Part shown: piece by piece, positions 14,617 through 20,592 of the stretch
Layout of the letters: each line of letters opens with the position of its first letter
How positions within the stretch are numbered: the stretch's first letter is position 1
Assembly (NCBI GenBank): GCA_964390805.1
Contig: CAYMKL010000125.1
Location: forward strand, 1 to 20,592
DNA from: CAYMKL01 sp964390805
Lineage (GTDB): Bacteria > Chloroflexota > Anaerolineae > VGOG01
Length of the DNA stretch: 20,592 bases
Reading direction: 5' to 3'
Program-made: the position numbers and the translations under genes
The notes under the pieces: model-generated
The model's input: the letters and a program-made list of their open reading frames with translations, nothing else
Told to the model about the DNA's origin: nothing
The model's database searches: none

Positions 14617-16116
14617 ATGAGAGAATGGACGATTGTCGAACTTCAGCAAAAGATGCGCTCGGGGGAATACACCGCGCGGCTCATCACTGAAATGTACCTT
14701 GAGCGTATTGAAAAGCTTGACAAACAGGGACCGACCATAAATGCCGTCATTGAGCTCAATCCCGATGCTCTAGAGATTGCCGATGCCCTCGATGCAGAGC
14801 GAGAGGCAACAGGCACCCGTGGCTCACTGCACGGCATTCCTGTCATGCTGAAAGATAATATAGATACCGCTGATCAGATGATGACCACCGCTGGCTCCCT
14901 TGCCCTGGCGGGCTCAATTGCTCCCCAGGATTCTTTTGTGGCCCAGAGGCTTCGTGAGGTCGGTGCCATCATCCTGGGCAAAACCAATCTGAGCGAGTGG
15001 GCCAACTTCAGGTCAACCAAGTCTACCAGTGGCTGGAGTAGCCGAGGCGGGCAAACCCTGAACCCTTATGTCCTCGATCGAAATCCTTGCGGTTCCAGCT
15101 CAGGATCGGCGGTGGCGGTAGCGGCCAATCTGTGTTCTGTGGCGATTGGCACGGAAACCGATGGCTCTATCATCTGTCCGTCACAAATAAACTCCATCGT
15201 CGGGATCAAACCTACGTTGGGTCTCATAAGTCGGTCTGGAATCATTCCCATTGCTCACAGCCAGGATACGGCTGGTCCGATGGCCAGAACCGTCACCGAT
15301 GCCGCAATCCTGCTCGGCGCTCTTACCGGCGTGGATCCACGAGACCCTTTGACGGAAGAGAATCGAGACAGGGCATATACAGACTACACACAATTCCTGG
15401 ACCCGAACGGCATGCAGGGAGCCAGGATTGGCGTCGCGCGCAGTTTCTTCGGCTTTCACGAAAAGGTAGATCAGATAATGGAAGCGTGTATCGAAGAAAT
15501 GAAACGATTGGGAGCCGAAATTGTGGACCCGGCTAACATCGCTACAGCCAAACAGCTTAGAGAGACAGAATTCGAGGTGCTCTTGTACGAATTCAAGACC
15601 GACTTGAACAGCTATCTAGCGGGGCTCGGGCCCCAAGCCCCCGTACACTCTCTGAAGGAGATCATCGAATTCAACGAGCGCAAGCGGGAGAAGGTGATGC
15701 CCTACTTCGGTCAAGAAATCATGCTCATGGCGGAGGAGAAAGGGCCGCTCACCAGTGAAGAATACCTGAAAGCGCTGGAAACCAACCAGCGTCTCTCAAG
15801 AGCCGAGGGGATAGATGCCACATTGAATGAGCACCGACTGGACGCGATTATTGCGCCCTCTGGAGGGCCAGCCTGGCTGACCGACTGGGTCAACGGCGAC
15901 CGTCATTCCGGTGGCAGTTCGTCCCCGGCCGCAGTAGCGGGCTATCCAAACATCACAGTGCCAGCCGGCTACATATTTGGACTTCCCGTTGGCATCTCGT
16001 TCTTCGGCGGGCCTTATCAGGAGCCAACGCTCATCAGGCTTGCCTTCGCCTTCGAGCAGGCGACTCAGGTTCGCCGCCCGCCGCAGTTCTTGGCAACTGC
16101 TGACCTGAGTGGGTGA
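14617..16116 (+). CDS. Amidase signature family hydrolase
   Basis: This 499-residue enzyme hydrolyses an amide bond through a Ser-cisSer-Lys triad: Lys79 in MLKDNID, Ser160 in the Ser/Gly-rich GSSSGS, and nucleophile Ser184 in TDGSIICPSQ, 24 residues later as in the family. The rest of the signature (GIKPTLGLISRSGIIP, DTAGPMARTV) is present. Length and the C-terminal layout resemble stand-alone amidases of broad specificity rather than the GatA subunit, and no gatB or gatC lies nearby. No signal peptide is seen, so it is probably cytoplasmic. The ATG at 14617 has a weak GGAG upstream. The substrate cannot be named. Confidence 0.92.
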   Translation: MREWTIVELQQKMRSGEYTARLITEMYLERIEKLDKQGPTINAVIELNPDALEIADALDAEREATGTRGSLHGIPVMLKDNIDTADQMMTTAGSLALAGSIAPQDSFVAQRLREVGAIILGKTNLSEWANFRSTKSTSGWSSRGGQTLNPYVLDRNPCGSSSGSAVAVAANLCSVAIGTETDGSIICPSQINSIVGIKPTLGLISRSGIIPIAHSQDTAGPMARTVTDAAILLGALTGVDPRDPLTEENRDRAYTDYTQFLDPNGMQGARIGVARSFFGFHEKVDQIMEACIEEMKRLGAEIVDPANIATAKQLRETEFEVLLYEFKTDLNSYLAGLGPQAPVHSLKEIIEFNERKREKVMPYFGQEIMLMAEEKGPLTSEEYLKALETNQRLSRAEGIDATLNEHRLDAIIAPSGGPAWLTDWVNGDRHSGGSSSPAAVAGYPNITVPAGYIFGLPVGISFFGGPYQEPTLIRLAFAFEQATQVRRPPQFLATADLSG

Positions 16117-16191
16117 GAATAGAGAGAGAAGACGGAGTCTATGGAAACCTATCGCAAGTTCCGGCATCGTTTCAAATCGCCAAAATAGCAA

Positions 16192-16314
16192 CTTTACACT
16201 TTTTTGGTGGAGTGCAGACCCAAGTGAACATAAACAGCCATTTTGCCCCTCTGGAGGCCATTTTGGGGGCCTTTTGCGCTCCGTTTGGATCATAATCGCG
16301 GAAAAAGTGTAAAG
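16192..16314. repeat. 123-bp element with 13-bp terminal inverted repeats
   Basis: CTTTACACTTTTT (16192-16204) is the exact reverse complement of AAAAAGTGTAAAG (16302-16314). It lies in the 231-base gap between amidase and nitroreductase, and the inner part also holds two copies of GCCATTTTG. No target duplication is evident at the edges. It may be a MITE-like insertion or a regulatory hairpin. Confidence 0.55.
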
Positions 16315-16347
16315 CGATCTCTGGTCATTTCCAGGCTGGATGAAACG

Positions 16348-17082
16348 ATGCCCAAGTTCCTCAAGGCCGATCGGTGGGACGAATGGGCGGAGCTAGAGAC
16401 GGATCAGAGAAAGAAGATACCGTCTCCTCCACCTCAGAAGCCCTACCCCAAAGATGCAACACTGATCGAGTTGATTGCGCCCAAAGACCTAACGGTCGGG
16501 CGAATGCCGCTGATTGAAGCAGTCAATCGTCGAAAAAGCCGCAGGAAATTCACCAAAGAACCTTTGACCCGGGAAGAACTCTCATTCTTGGTTTGGGTAA
16601 CACAGGGAGTCCGGGAAGTCTACAGCGGCGGCGCTGCCACCCGGCGGACCGTGCCCTCTGGCGGTTCGCGGCACCCCTTTGAAACCTACTTGCTCATAAA
16701 CCGAGTGAACGGACTTGAGCCCGGACTTCACAGGTATCTGCCTTTGGCGCACAAACTGTGCTTTTTGCGGGCCGATGCTGAGCTGGTGGGAAAGATCAAC
16801 GATGCATGTCGGGGGCAGACCTTTGCGGGCGAGGGCGCTGTTGTCTTCATTTGGACGGTCATTCCCTATCGAGCGGAATGGCGATACAGCTTCGTTGCCC
16901 ACAAAATGATGGCTCTGGATGCCGGTCATCTCTGCCAAAACCAATATCTCGCCAGTGAAGCAATTGGAGCTGGGACGTGCGCCATCGGAGCGTACAATCA
17001 GGACGAGATGGATGCCATTGTAGGTGTGGATGGCAGGGACGAGTTCGTCATTTACGTCGCCCCGGTAGGGAAAATCAAGTAA
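16348..17082 (+). CDS. SagB-type nitroreductase-fold flavin oxidoreductase
   Basis: This 244-residue protein has the FMN-binding nitroreductase fold of the SagB-type dehydrogenases. Visible features are KADRWDEW (6-13) and IPSPPPQKPYPKD, typical of the SagB N-terminus, then RRKSRRKFTKEPLTREELS, PSGGSRHPFETYLL and the C-terminal GAGTCAIGAYNQDEMD. SagB enzymes oxidise azolines in some peptide natural products, but many stand-alone homologues have unknown substrates and no cyclodehydratase or precursor peptide is seen here. The ATG at 16348 has only a weak site upstream (GGATGAA); the frame is open further but offers no better start. It may be co-transcribed with the amidase or use a promoter in the repeat-bearing gap. 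Confidence 0.82.
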   Translation: MPKFLKADRWDEWAELETDQRKKIPSPPPQKPYPKDATLIELIAPKDLTVGRMPLIEAVNRRKSRRKFTKEPLTREELSFLVWVTQGVREVYSGGAATRRTVPSGGSRHPFETYLLINRVNGLEPGLHRYLPLAHKLCFLRADAELVGKINDACRGQTFAGEGAVVFIWTVIPYRAEWRYSFVAHKMMALDAGHLCQNQYLASEAIGAGTCAIGAYNQDEMDAIVGVDGRDEFVIYVAPVGKIK

Positions 17083-17197
17083 GCGTTGATCGGCCGACTC
17101 GTGGTAAGGGCGAGACGCGACGCAGCCTTCGGCACGGGCTCAGGTCCAGGGCGGGCCCCAGTGCTTCTAGGTGACTGGAGTTGCTGAAAGGACAGCC

Positions 17198-17260
17198 AAA
17201 AGCACAGCGGGAGGTCTGAATCGCCTCCCGCTCCTGCTTTTCGGACTGGGCATCGCACTG
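17198..17260 (+). repeat. Hairpin repeat unit, copy 1, after the nitroreductase gene
   Basis: AGCGGGAGG (17206-17214) pairs with CCTCCCGCT (17224-17232), extended by AAAAGCA (17198-17204) with TGCTTTT (17235-17241). The flank TCGGACTGGGCATCG follows. A related unit occurs at 19075-19132. It lies 116 bases after the nitroreductase stop and could be its terminator. The rest of the gap before TerC holds the promoter and leader listed separately; 17083-17197 holds nothing I can name. Confidence 0.65.
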
Positions 17261-17303
17261 CTCATACTGACTGCCATCCTCTCCCCTTCATGCTACCAGC
17301 GGT

Positions 17304-17333
17304 TTTGCATTTCTGTCCCCACTGGTATATAAT
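17304..17333 (+). promoter_or_regulatory. Probable promoter of terC
   Basis: TTTGCA (17304-17309) is followed after 18 bases by TATAAT (17328-17333). The -10 is perfect and the -35 is moderate. Transcription from near 17340 would give a leader of about 188 bases. Confidence 0.55.
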
Positions 17334-17371
17334 GTGTCGGCTTGGCAGAAGCAATCGGCAGAATCAGCGGG

Positions 17372-17461
17372 GTGCCCCAGTGTTTCTGGTGGAGGCACTC
17401 TCCCGTAGCGCGCGGTGAACGATGCCCACAAAACACAAGGCCAACCCGTGCATCACCGCGC
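17372..17461 (+). promoter_or_regulatory. Structured 5' leader of terC, possible cis-regulatory RNA
   Basis: Two stems are visible: GTG/CCCCAG (17372-17380) against CTGG/GG/CAC (17386-17398) with small bulges, and GCGCGGTGA (17410-17418) against TCACCGCGC (17453-17461), which encloses 34 bases. Leaders of TerC-like genes often carry the manganese-sensing yybP-ykoY riboswitch, but I do not see its conserved core here. Confidence 0.35.
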
Positions 17462-17527
17462 TGCGCCGAGGTACCGGCTACGTCATCGAATCTCACATCA
17501 CACTACGAAAAGGAGTAACGATCACCT

Positions 17528-18286
17528 ATGGAATGGTTGACAGCCCCCCAAACCTGGATCGCGTTTGTGACGCTTGTCGTCCTCGAGCTCGTCCTTGGCG
17601 TGGACAACGTCATCTTCATCTCAATCCTGGCGGACAGGCTGCCTGACCACCAGCAATCGCGTGCGCGCCAAACCGGCCTTGCCCTGGCGGTGATCTCGCG
17701 CATCCTGTTGCTCTTCTCGCTCTCGTGGATCATCGGCCTCACCGAGCCGCTGTTCACGGTGTTCACCTTCGAGATATCGGGCCGAGACATCATTCTCGTC
17801 CTTGGTGGTTTGTTCCTGCTGGGCAAGGCCACCAGCGAGATTCATCAGAAGCTGGAGGGCATTGAAGGCCACGCCGCAGCCCCCGTTGCGTCATCGTTTG
17901 CCAGCGTGATCGTGCAAGTGCTGTTGCTGGACGTGGTCTTCTCGCTAGACTCGGTCATCACGGCCGTGGGCATGGTGAACCAGTTGCCAGTCATGGTCGC
18001 TGCCGTGATCGTGGCGGCCGCAGGCATGATAGTGTTGTGTGGGCCAATCAGCGATTTCGTGGATCGCCATCCCACCGTCAAAATGCTGGCGCTGTCCTTT
18101 CTCCTGCTCATCGGCTTCACCCTGATCGTCGAGGGCCTGCATCAGCACATCCCCAAGGGCTACATCTATTTCGCCATGAGCTTCTCGGTGTTCGTGGAGA
18201 TGCTCAACCTGCGGCTGAGGAAAGTGCAGGGCGAGCCCGTGAAGCTGCACAGGCCCTACGCTGCTGATGAAGCCGCCAAAACGTGA
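17528..18286 (+). CDS. TerC/YkoY-family integral membrane protein
   Basis: This 252-residue protein belongs to the TerC family, several members of which export manganese or protect exported metalloenzymes; the link to tellurite gave the name. Acidic membrane motifs are ELVLGVDNVIFISI (19-32) and LLDVVFSLDSVITAVGM (136-152), the paired Asp-containing helices of the family. About seven hydrophobic segments are present and the tail is short and polar, without CBS or CorC domains. The ATG at 17528 has AGGAG 12 bases upstream, a rather long spacing. The rubrerythrin gene follows at 85 bases, so a role in metal balance or oxidative stress is plausible. Confidence 0.9.
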   Translation: MEWLTAPQTWIAFVTLVVLELVLGVDNVIFISILADRLPDHQQSRARQTGLALAVISRILLLFSLSWIIGLTEPLFTVFTFEISGRDIILVLGGLFLLGKATSEIHQKLEGIEGHAAAPVASSFASVIVQVLLLDVVFSLDSVITAVGMVNQLPVMVAAVIVAAAGMIVLCGPISDFVDRHPTVKMLALSFLLLIGFTLIVEGLHQHIPKGYIYFAMSFSVFVEMLNLRLRKVQGEPVKLHRPYAADEAAKT

Positions 18287-18321
18287 ATCCGACCACAATT
18301 GGCCTGCCCAGATCATACCCC

Positions 18322-18336
18322 AAGCGTGAGACGCTT
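18322..18336 (+). terminator. Small hairpin after terC
   Basis: AAGCGT (18322-18327) and ACGCTT (18331-18336) form a 6-bp stem with a 3-base loop followed by TATC. It is weak as a terminator and may allow read-through to the rubrerythrin gene. Confidence 0.3.
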
Positions 18337-18370
18337 TATCGAAGCAAACAAAACTTAAGGAGGAGACAAA

Positions 18371-18943
18371 ATGGAACTGAAGGGAAGCAACACCGAAAAG
18401 AACCTCATGGCTGCTTTTGCCGGTGAATCGCAGGCAAGGAATCGGTACACTTTCTTTTCCAGCACAGCTAGAAAAGAAGGGTTCAGGCAGATCGCGGAGG
18501 TCTTCGAGGAAACAGCTAATCACGAAAGGGAGCACGCCAAACGGCTGTTCAAATTCATGCCGGGAGGCGAAGTGGAGATTACTGGCTCTTTCCCATCTGG
18601 TGTGATCGGGAATACCGCCGCAAATCTCAAGGCTGCTGCAAGTGGCGAAAACCACGAGTGGACAGAGATGTACCCATCTTTTGCCAAAGTGGCGCGTGAA
18701 GAAGGTTTTGAAGATATAGCAAAGGTATTTGATTCCATCGCTATTGCTGAGAAACAGCACGAGAAACGCTATCTTGCACTTGCCAAAAACATTGAAGATG
18801 CCAAGGTTTTCCGAAAGGATAAACCGGTTGTGTGGCGTTGCCTGAACTGTGGCTATCTACACGAAGGCACGGAAGCCCCAGGCGTTTGCCCAGCTTGTGA
18901 CCATTCACAGGCACATTTCGAACTGCTTGGAGAGAATTGGTAG
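18371..18943 (+). CDS. Rubrerythrin
   Basis: This 190-residue protein reduces hydrogen peroxide in the cytoplasm using a di-iron centre and a rubredoxin-like iron site. The ferritin-like four-helix part has ligand-bearing segments GESQARNRY (18-26), EETANHEREH (46-55), GENHEWTEMYP (92-102) and AEKQHEKRY (126-134). The C-terminal knuckles are CLNC (157-160) and CPAC (173-176). Length and order match classical rubrerythrin. The ATG at 18371 follows AAGGAGGAG. Such proteins are typical of anaerobes and microaerobes. It follows terC at 85 bases and is followed by a hairpin repeat that may end the transcript. Confidence 0.96.
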   Translation: MELKGSNTEKNLMAAFAGESQARNRYTFFSSTARKEGFRQIAEVFEETANHEREHAKRLFKFMPGGEVEITGSFPSGVIGNTAANLKAAASGENHEWTEMYPSFAKVAREEGFEDIAKVFDSIAIAEKQHEKRYLALAKNIEDAKVFRKDKPVVWRCLNCGYLHEGTEAPGVCPACDHSQAHFELLGENW

Positions 18944-19074
18944 TCTAGGACAACTTGGCAAACGATGGCTCATTTCCTCTGTCAGCGCCGAAGGTCGCGC
19001 GTGGCGTTGGGCTGCTCGGCATTCCTGATCCTCTCAGGCCCAATTCTGGCCTCACGGAAAAGGCATCCAACAAC

Positions 19075-19132
19075 GAAGCGCGGGAGGTTTGAAATGCCTT
19101 CCGCTTTTGCTTCTCGGACTGGGCATCGTACT
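19075..19132 (+). repeat. Hairpin repeat unit, copy 2, after the rubrerythrin gene
   Basis: GCGGGAGG (19080-19087) pairs with CCTTCCGC (19097-19104) using one G-U, and GAAGC (19075-19079) can pair with GCTTC (19109-19113). The flank CTCGGACTGGGCATCG matches that at 17240. It occupies the centre of the 305-base gap between rubrerythrin and the methyltransferase; 18944-19074 holds nothing else recognised. Confidence 0.65.
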
Positions 19133-19137
19133 GGTGG

Positions 19138-19166
19138 TTGACTTGCAAGGGCTTCTGCTGTATAAT
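19138..19166 (+). promoter_or_regulatory. Near-consensus promoter of the methyltransferase gene
   Basis: TTGACT (19138-19143), 17-base spacer, TATAAT (19161-19166): 11 of 12 consensus positions. The start would be near 19173, giving a leader of about 76 bases. The sequence around it resembles the promoter at 13662-13694. Confidence 0.8.
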
Positions 19167-19248
19167 CCAGTAGTAACTCGACTCCCGCAGCAGATTGAGT
19201 GTTCATGGAGCCAATAACCGTCAAAGCGGGACAACCAGAAGGTGGAAA

Positions 19249-20469
19249 ATGGAACAGACCCGGTTATTGACCAACGAGGAGAGAAGAGTAAGTACGTATC
19301 ACACTGAAACGCCTACCGACCCTCGTCTGGTAACATCGGCGACAAGATTAGATGAGTTGAACTTGAATTGGCGGGAGAAGGACTTGCCTGAACGGGAACG
19401 GACAAAACACGTTCATCGCCTCCACCCCTATTTGGGCAAGTTCATACCGCAACTGGTTGAAATCTTTCTACGCAGGTACTTCAGAGCTGGAGAGACAGTC
19501 TATGATCCTTTCTGCGGCTCCGGTACCACCTTGGTCGAAGCCAATGTCTTGAACATGAATTCCATTGGCTGTGATATCGCTGCCTTCAACTGTCTTCTCT
19601 CCAGAGTCAAGACCGACGAGTATGACATGGTGCTTCTCAAGAAGGAAGTCTTGGATATTTTGGCCAAGGTCGAGGACAGAACGCAGGCTACACTTTTCAG
19701 CCAGCAATTAGCTGATGATGAATTGGAGGATACCGACAACGAGTACCTTTTGAAATGGTTTGCCCCTCAAGCCAGGAGAGAGCTTTTGATCTACCGGTCT
19801 CTTATCCCAGACTATCGGTATCAGGAGTTGCTCAAGGTGATTCTATCCAGATCAGCTAGATCTGCACGGCTTACCACTCACTTTGACCTGGATTTTCCCA
19901 AGCAACCGCAAACAGAGCCTTATTATTGCTACAAGCACTCCCGAATATGTCGCCCTGTTCAAGAGGCTTTCAAGTTCCTGAAGCGATATAGTCTGGACAC
20001 GATTCGCCGGGTGGAGGAATACAGTAAACTCAGAACAAAAGCAAAGGTCACCGTACTGTGGGGCGATGCCAGAACCATTTCGTTACCTTGCAGAGTAGAC
20101 GGTGTGATCACCTCTCCTCCCTACGTAGGACTGATTGATTATCACGAGCAACACTGCTATGCTTATGAGTTGCTGGATCTTCCGACCGATAGTGAAAGTG
20201 AAATAGGGGCGGCTTTCAAAGGTAATTCTCAAAGTGCAAAAGATGCTTATCAGCAGGGGATTGCATCTGTGTTCGCCCACGTAGGGGAATATATGGATAG
20301 TGGCAAACGAATGATTATCGTCGTTCGTGATCGAGACAACTTATACGAAGACATTGCTGCTCAATCCGGATTTGAGTTCGAAGACACTATACGGAGACAC
20401 GTAAACCGTCGGACTGGGCGTCGAGCCAACGAGTTCTTTGAAGAAGTTCTAATTTGGAGGAAGAAATGA
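19249..20469 (+). CDS. DNA methyltransferase (N4-cytosine or N6-adenine)
   Basis: This 406-residue enzyme would methylate an exocyclic amino group in a specific DNA site with S-adenosylmethionine. HRLHPYLGKFIPQL (56-69) resembles motif X, DPFCGSGTT (86-94) is the cofactor motif I, and SPPY (289-292) in TSPPYVGLIDYHEQ is catalytic motif IV. SPPY is more usual for N4-cytosine enzymes, DPPY for N6-adenine. Motif I precedes IV by about 195 residues, leaving room for a target-recognition region between. The ATG at 19249 is chosen because AAGGTGG lies just upstream; an in-frame GTG/TTG region back to 19195 has none. It has its own promoter. A short ORF overlaps its stop, and a restriction partner, if any, is not seen. 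Confidence 0.88.
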   Translation: MEQTRLLTNEERRVSTYHTETPTDPRLVTSATRLDELNLNWREKDLPERERTKHVHRLHPYLGKFIPQLVEIFLRRYFRAGETVYDPFCGSGTTLVEANVLNMNSIGCDIAAFNCLLSRVKTDEYDMVLLKKEVLDILAKVEDRTQATLFSQQLADDELEDTDNEYLLKWFAPQARRELLIYRSLIPDYRYQELLKVILSRSARSARLTTHFDLDFPKQPQTEPYYCYKHSRICRPVQEAFKFLKRYSLDTIRRVEEYSKLRTKAKVTVLWGDARTISLPCRVDGVITSPPYVGLIDYHEQHCYAYELLDLPTDSESEIGAAFKGNSQSAKDAYQQGIASVFAHVGEYMDSGKRMIIVVRDRDNLYEDIAAQSGFEFEDTIRRHVNRRTGRRANEFFEEVLIWRKK

Positions 20470-20576
20470 TCGATGAGAAAACCAGGATAGCTATCAAGGG
20501 TTATCTCGAAGGGTTCATTCAAGGCTTGCTAGAACAACAGGTGCTGTACCTTAACAATGCGGATAAATCAGGGTAG
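20466..20576 (+). CDS. 36-codon ORF overlapping the methyltransferase stop
   Basis: ATG at 20466 overlaps the methyltransferase TGA in an ATGA arrangement, a common sign of coupled translation, and GGAGG lies 8 bases upstream inside that gene. The frame reads MIDEKTRIAIKGYLEGFIQG and ends at TAG after 36 codons, 16 bases before the window edge. I do not recognise the sequence. It may be a small real protein, or the first part of a partner gene (for example a restriction enzyme) broken by an early stop. Confidence 0.5.
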   Translation: MIDEKTRIAIKGYLEGFIQGLLEQQVLYLNNADKSG

Positions 20577-20592
20577 CGTCGGGCGAGCATTT

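Noticed and set aside
17422..17646. Upstream ORF overlapping the terC start in another frame
   Set aside because: No ribosome binding site, and it consists of leader stem sequence then out-of-frame terC; a leader peptide cannot be excluded but is not supported.
17945..18760. Open frame of 271 codons on the minus strand
   Set aside because: It runs antisense across terC and rubrerythrin, both of which have clear motifs and ribosome binding sites; the translation has no recognisable domain.
19195..19248. Earlier start of the methyltransferase at 19195
   Set aside because: No ribosome binding site there; ATG 19249 is preceded by AAGGTGG and the upstream residues look unrelated to the family.

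Overview
The window looks like a chromosomal segment of a free-living bacterium of moderately high GC, most likely Chloroflexota (Anaerolineae-like). This is inferred from gene content: a TreT-type trehalose synthase beside glycolytic genes, a DUF951 protein, a DUF6159-like membrane protein, and a GT39-type membrane glycosyltransferase with C-terminal beta domains. Sigma70-like promoters and many small palindromic or tandem repeats fit the same picture. No rRNA, tRNA or CRISPR array was seen.

Layout. (1) 1-474: remnant of a group II intron (start of its reverse transcriptase plus a well-formed domain V) and a strong hairpin. (2) 475-8304, minus strand: a probable long operon read right to left, with M50 membrane protease, HD-domain protein, TyrA-like dehydrogenase, GIY-YIG nuclease, GT2 glycosyltransferase, 1052-residue GT39-like protein and GT4 glycosyltransferase. 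The last three suggest polyprenyl-linked sugar transfer and surface glycan assembly. (3) 8305-8698: divergent control region with two back-to-back extended -10 promoters inside a 13-bp inverted repeat, and a leader made mostly of two inverted-repeat elements. (4) 8699-8887: DUF951 gene, plus strand. (5) 8903-13479, minus strand: treT-pfkA-gap-pgk, a tight cluster joining trehalose synthesis to lower glycolysis behind a near-consensus promoter. (6) 13744-17082, plus strand: DUF6159-like membrane protein, amidase, SagB-type nitroreductase. (7) 17083-18943: TerC-family membrane protein with a structured leader, then rubrerythrin, a metal/oxidative-stress pair. (8) 18944-20592: hairpin repeat, consensus promoter, DNA methyltransferase, and a 36-codon ORF overlapping its stop.

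The most unusual content is repeat biology. A four-hairpin palindromic element occurs twice, with paired substitutions that keep each hairpin. A second repeat family lies in frame inside the GT39-like gene and twice falls in the same loop of homologous domains. Tandem arrays of different sequence but the same 7-base period sit at gene junctions, at a gene start and inside a gene. A hairpin unit with conserved flank follows two plus-strand genes. Protein oddities are a TyrA homologue with Asp where the family has a conserved His, and a phosphofructokinase with GGNGS in place of GGDGS. All functional statements come from reading the sequence; no database search was run.
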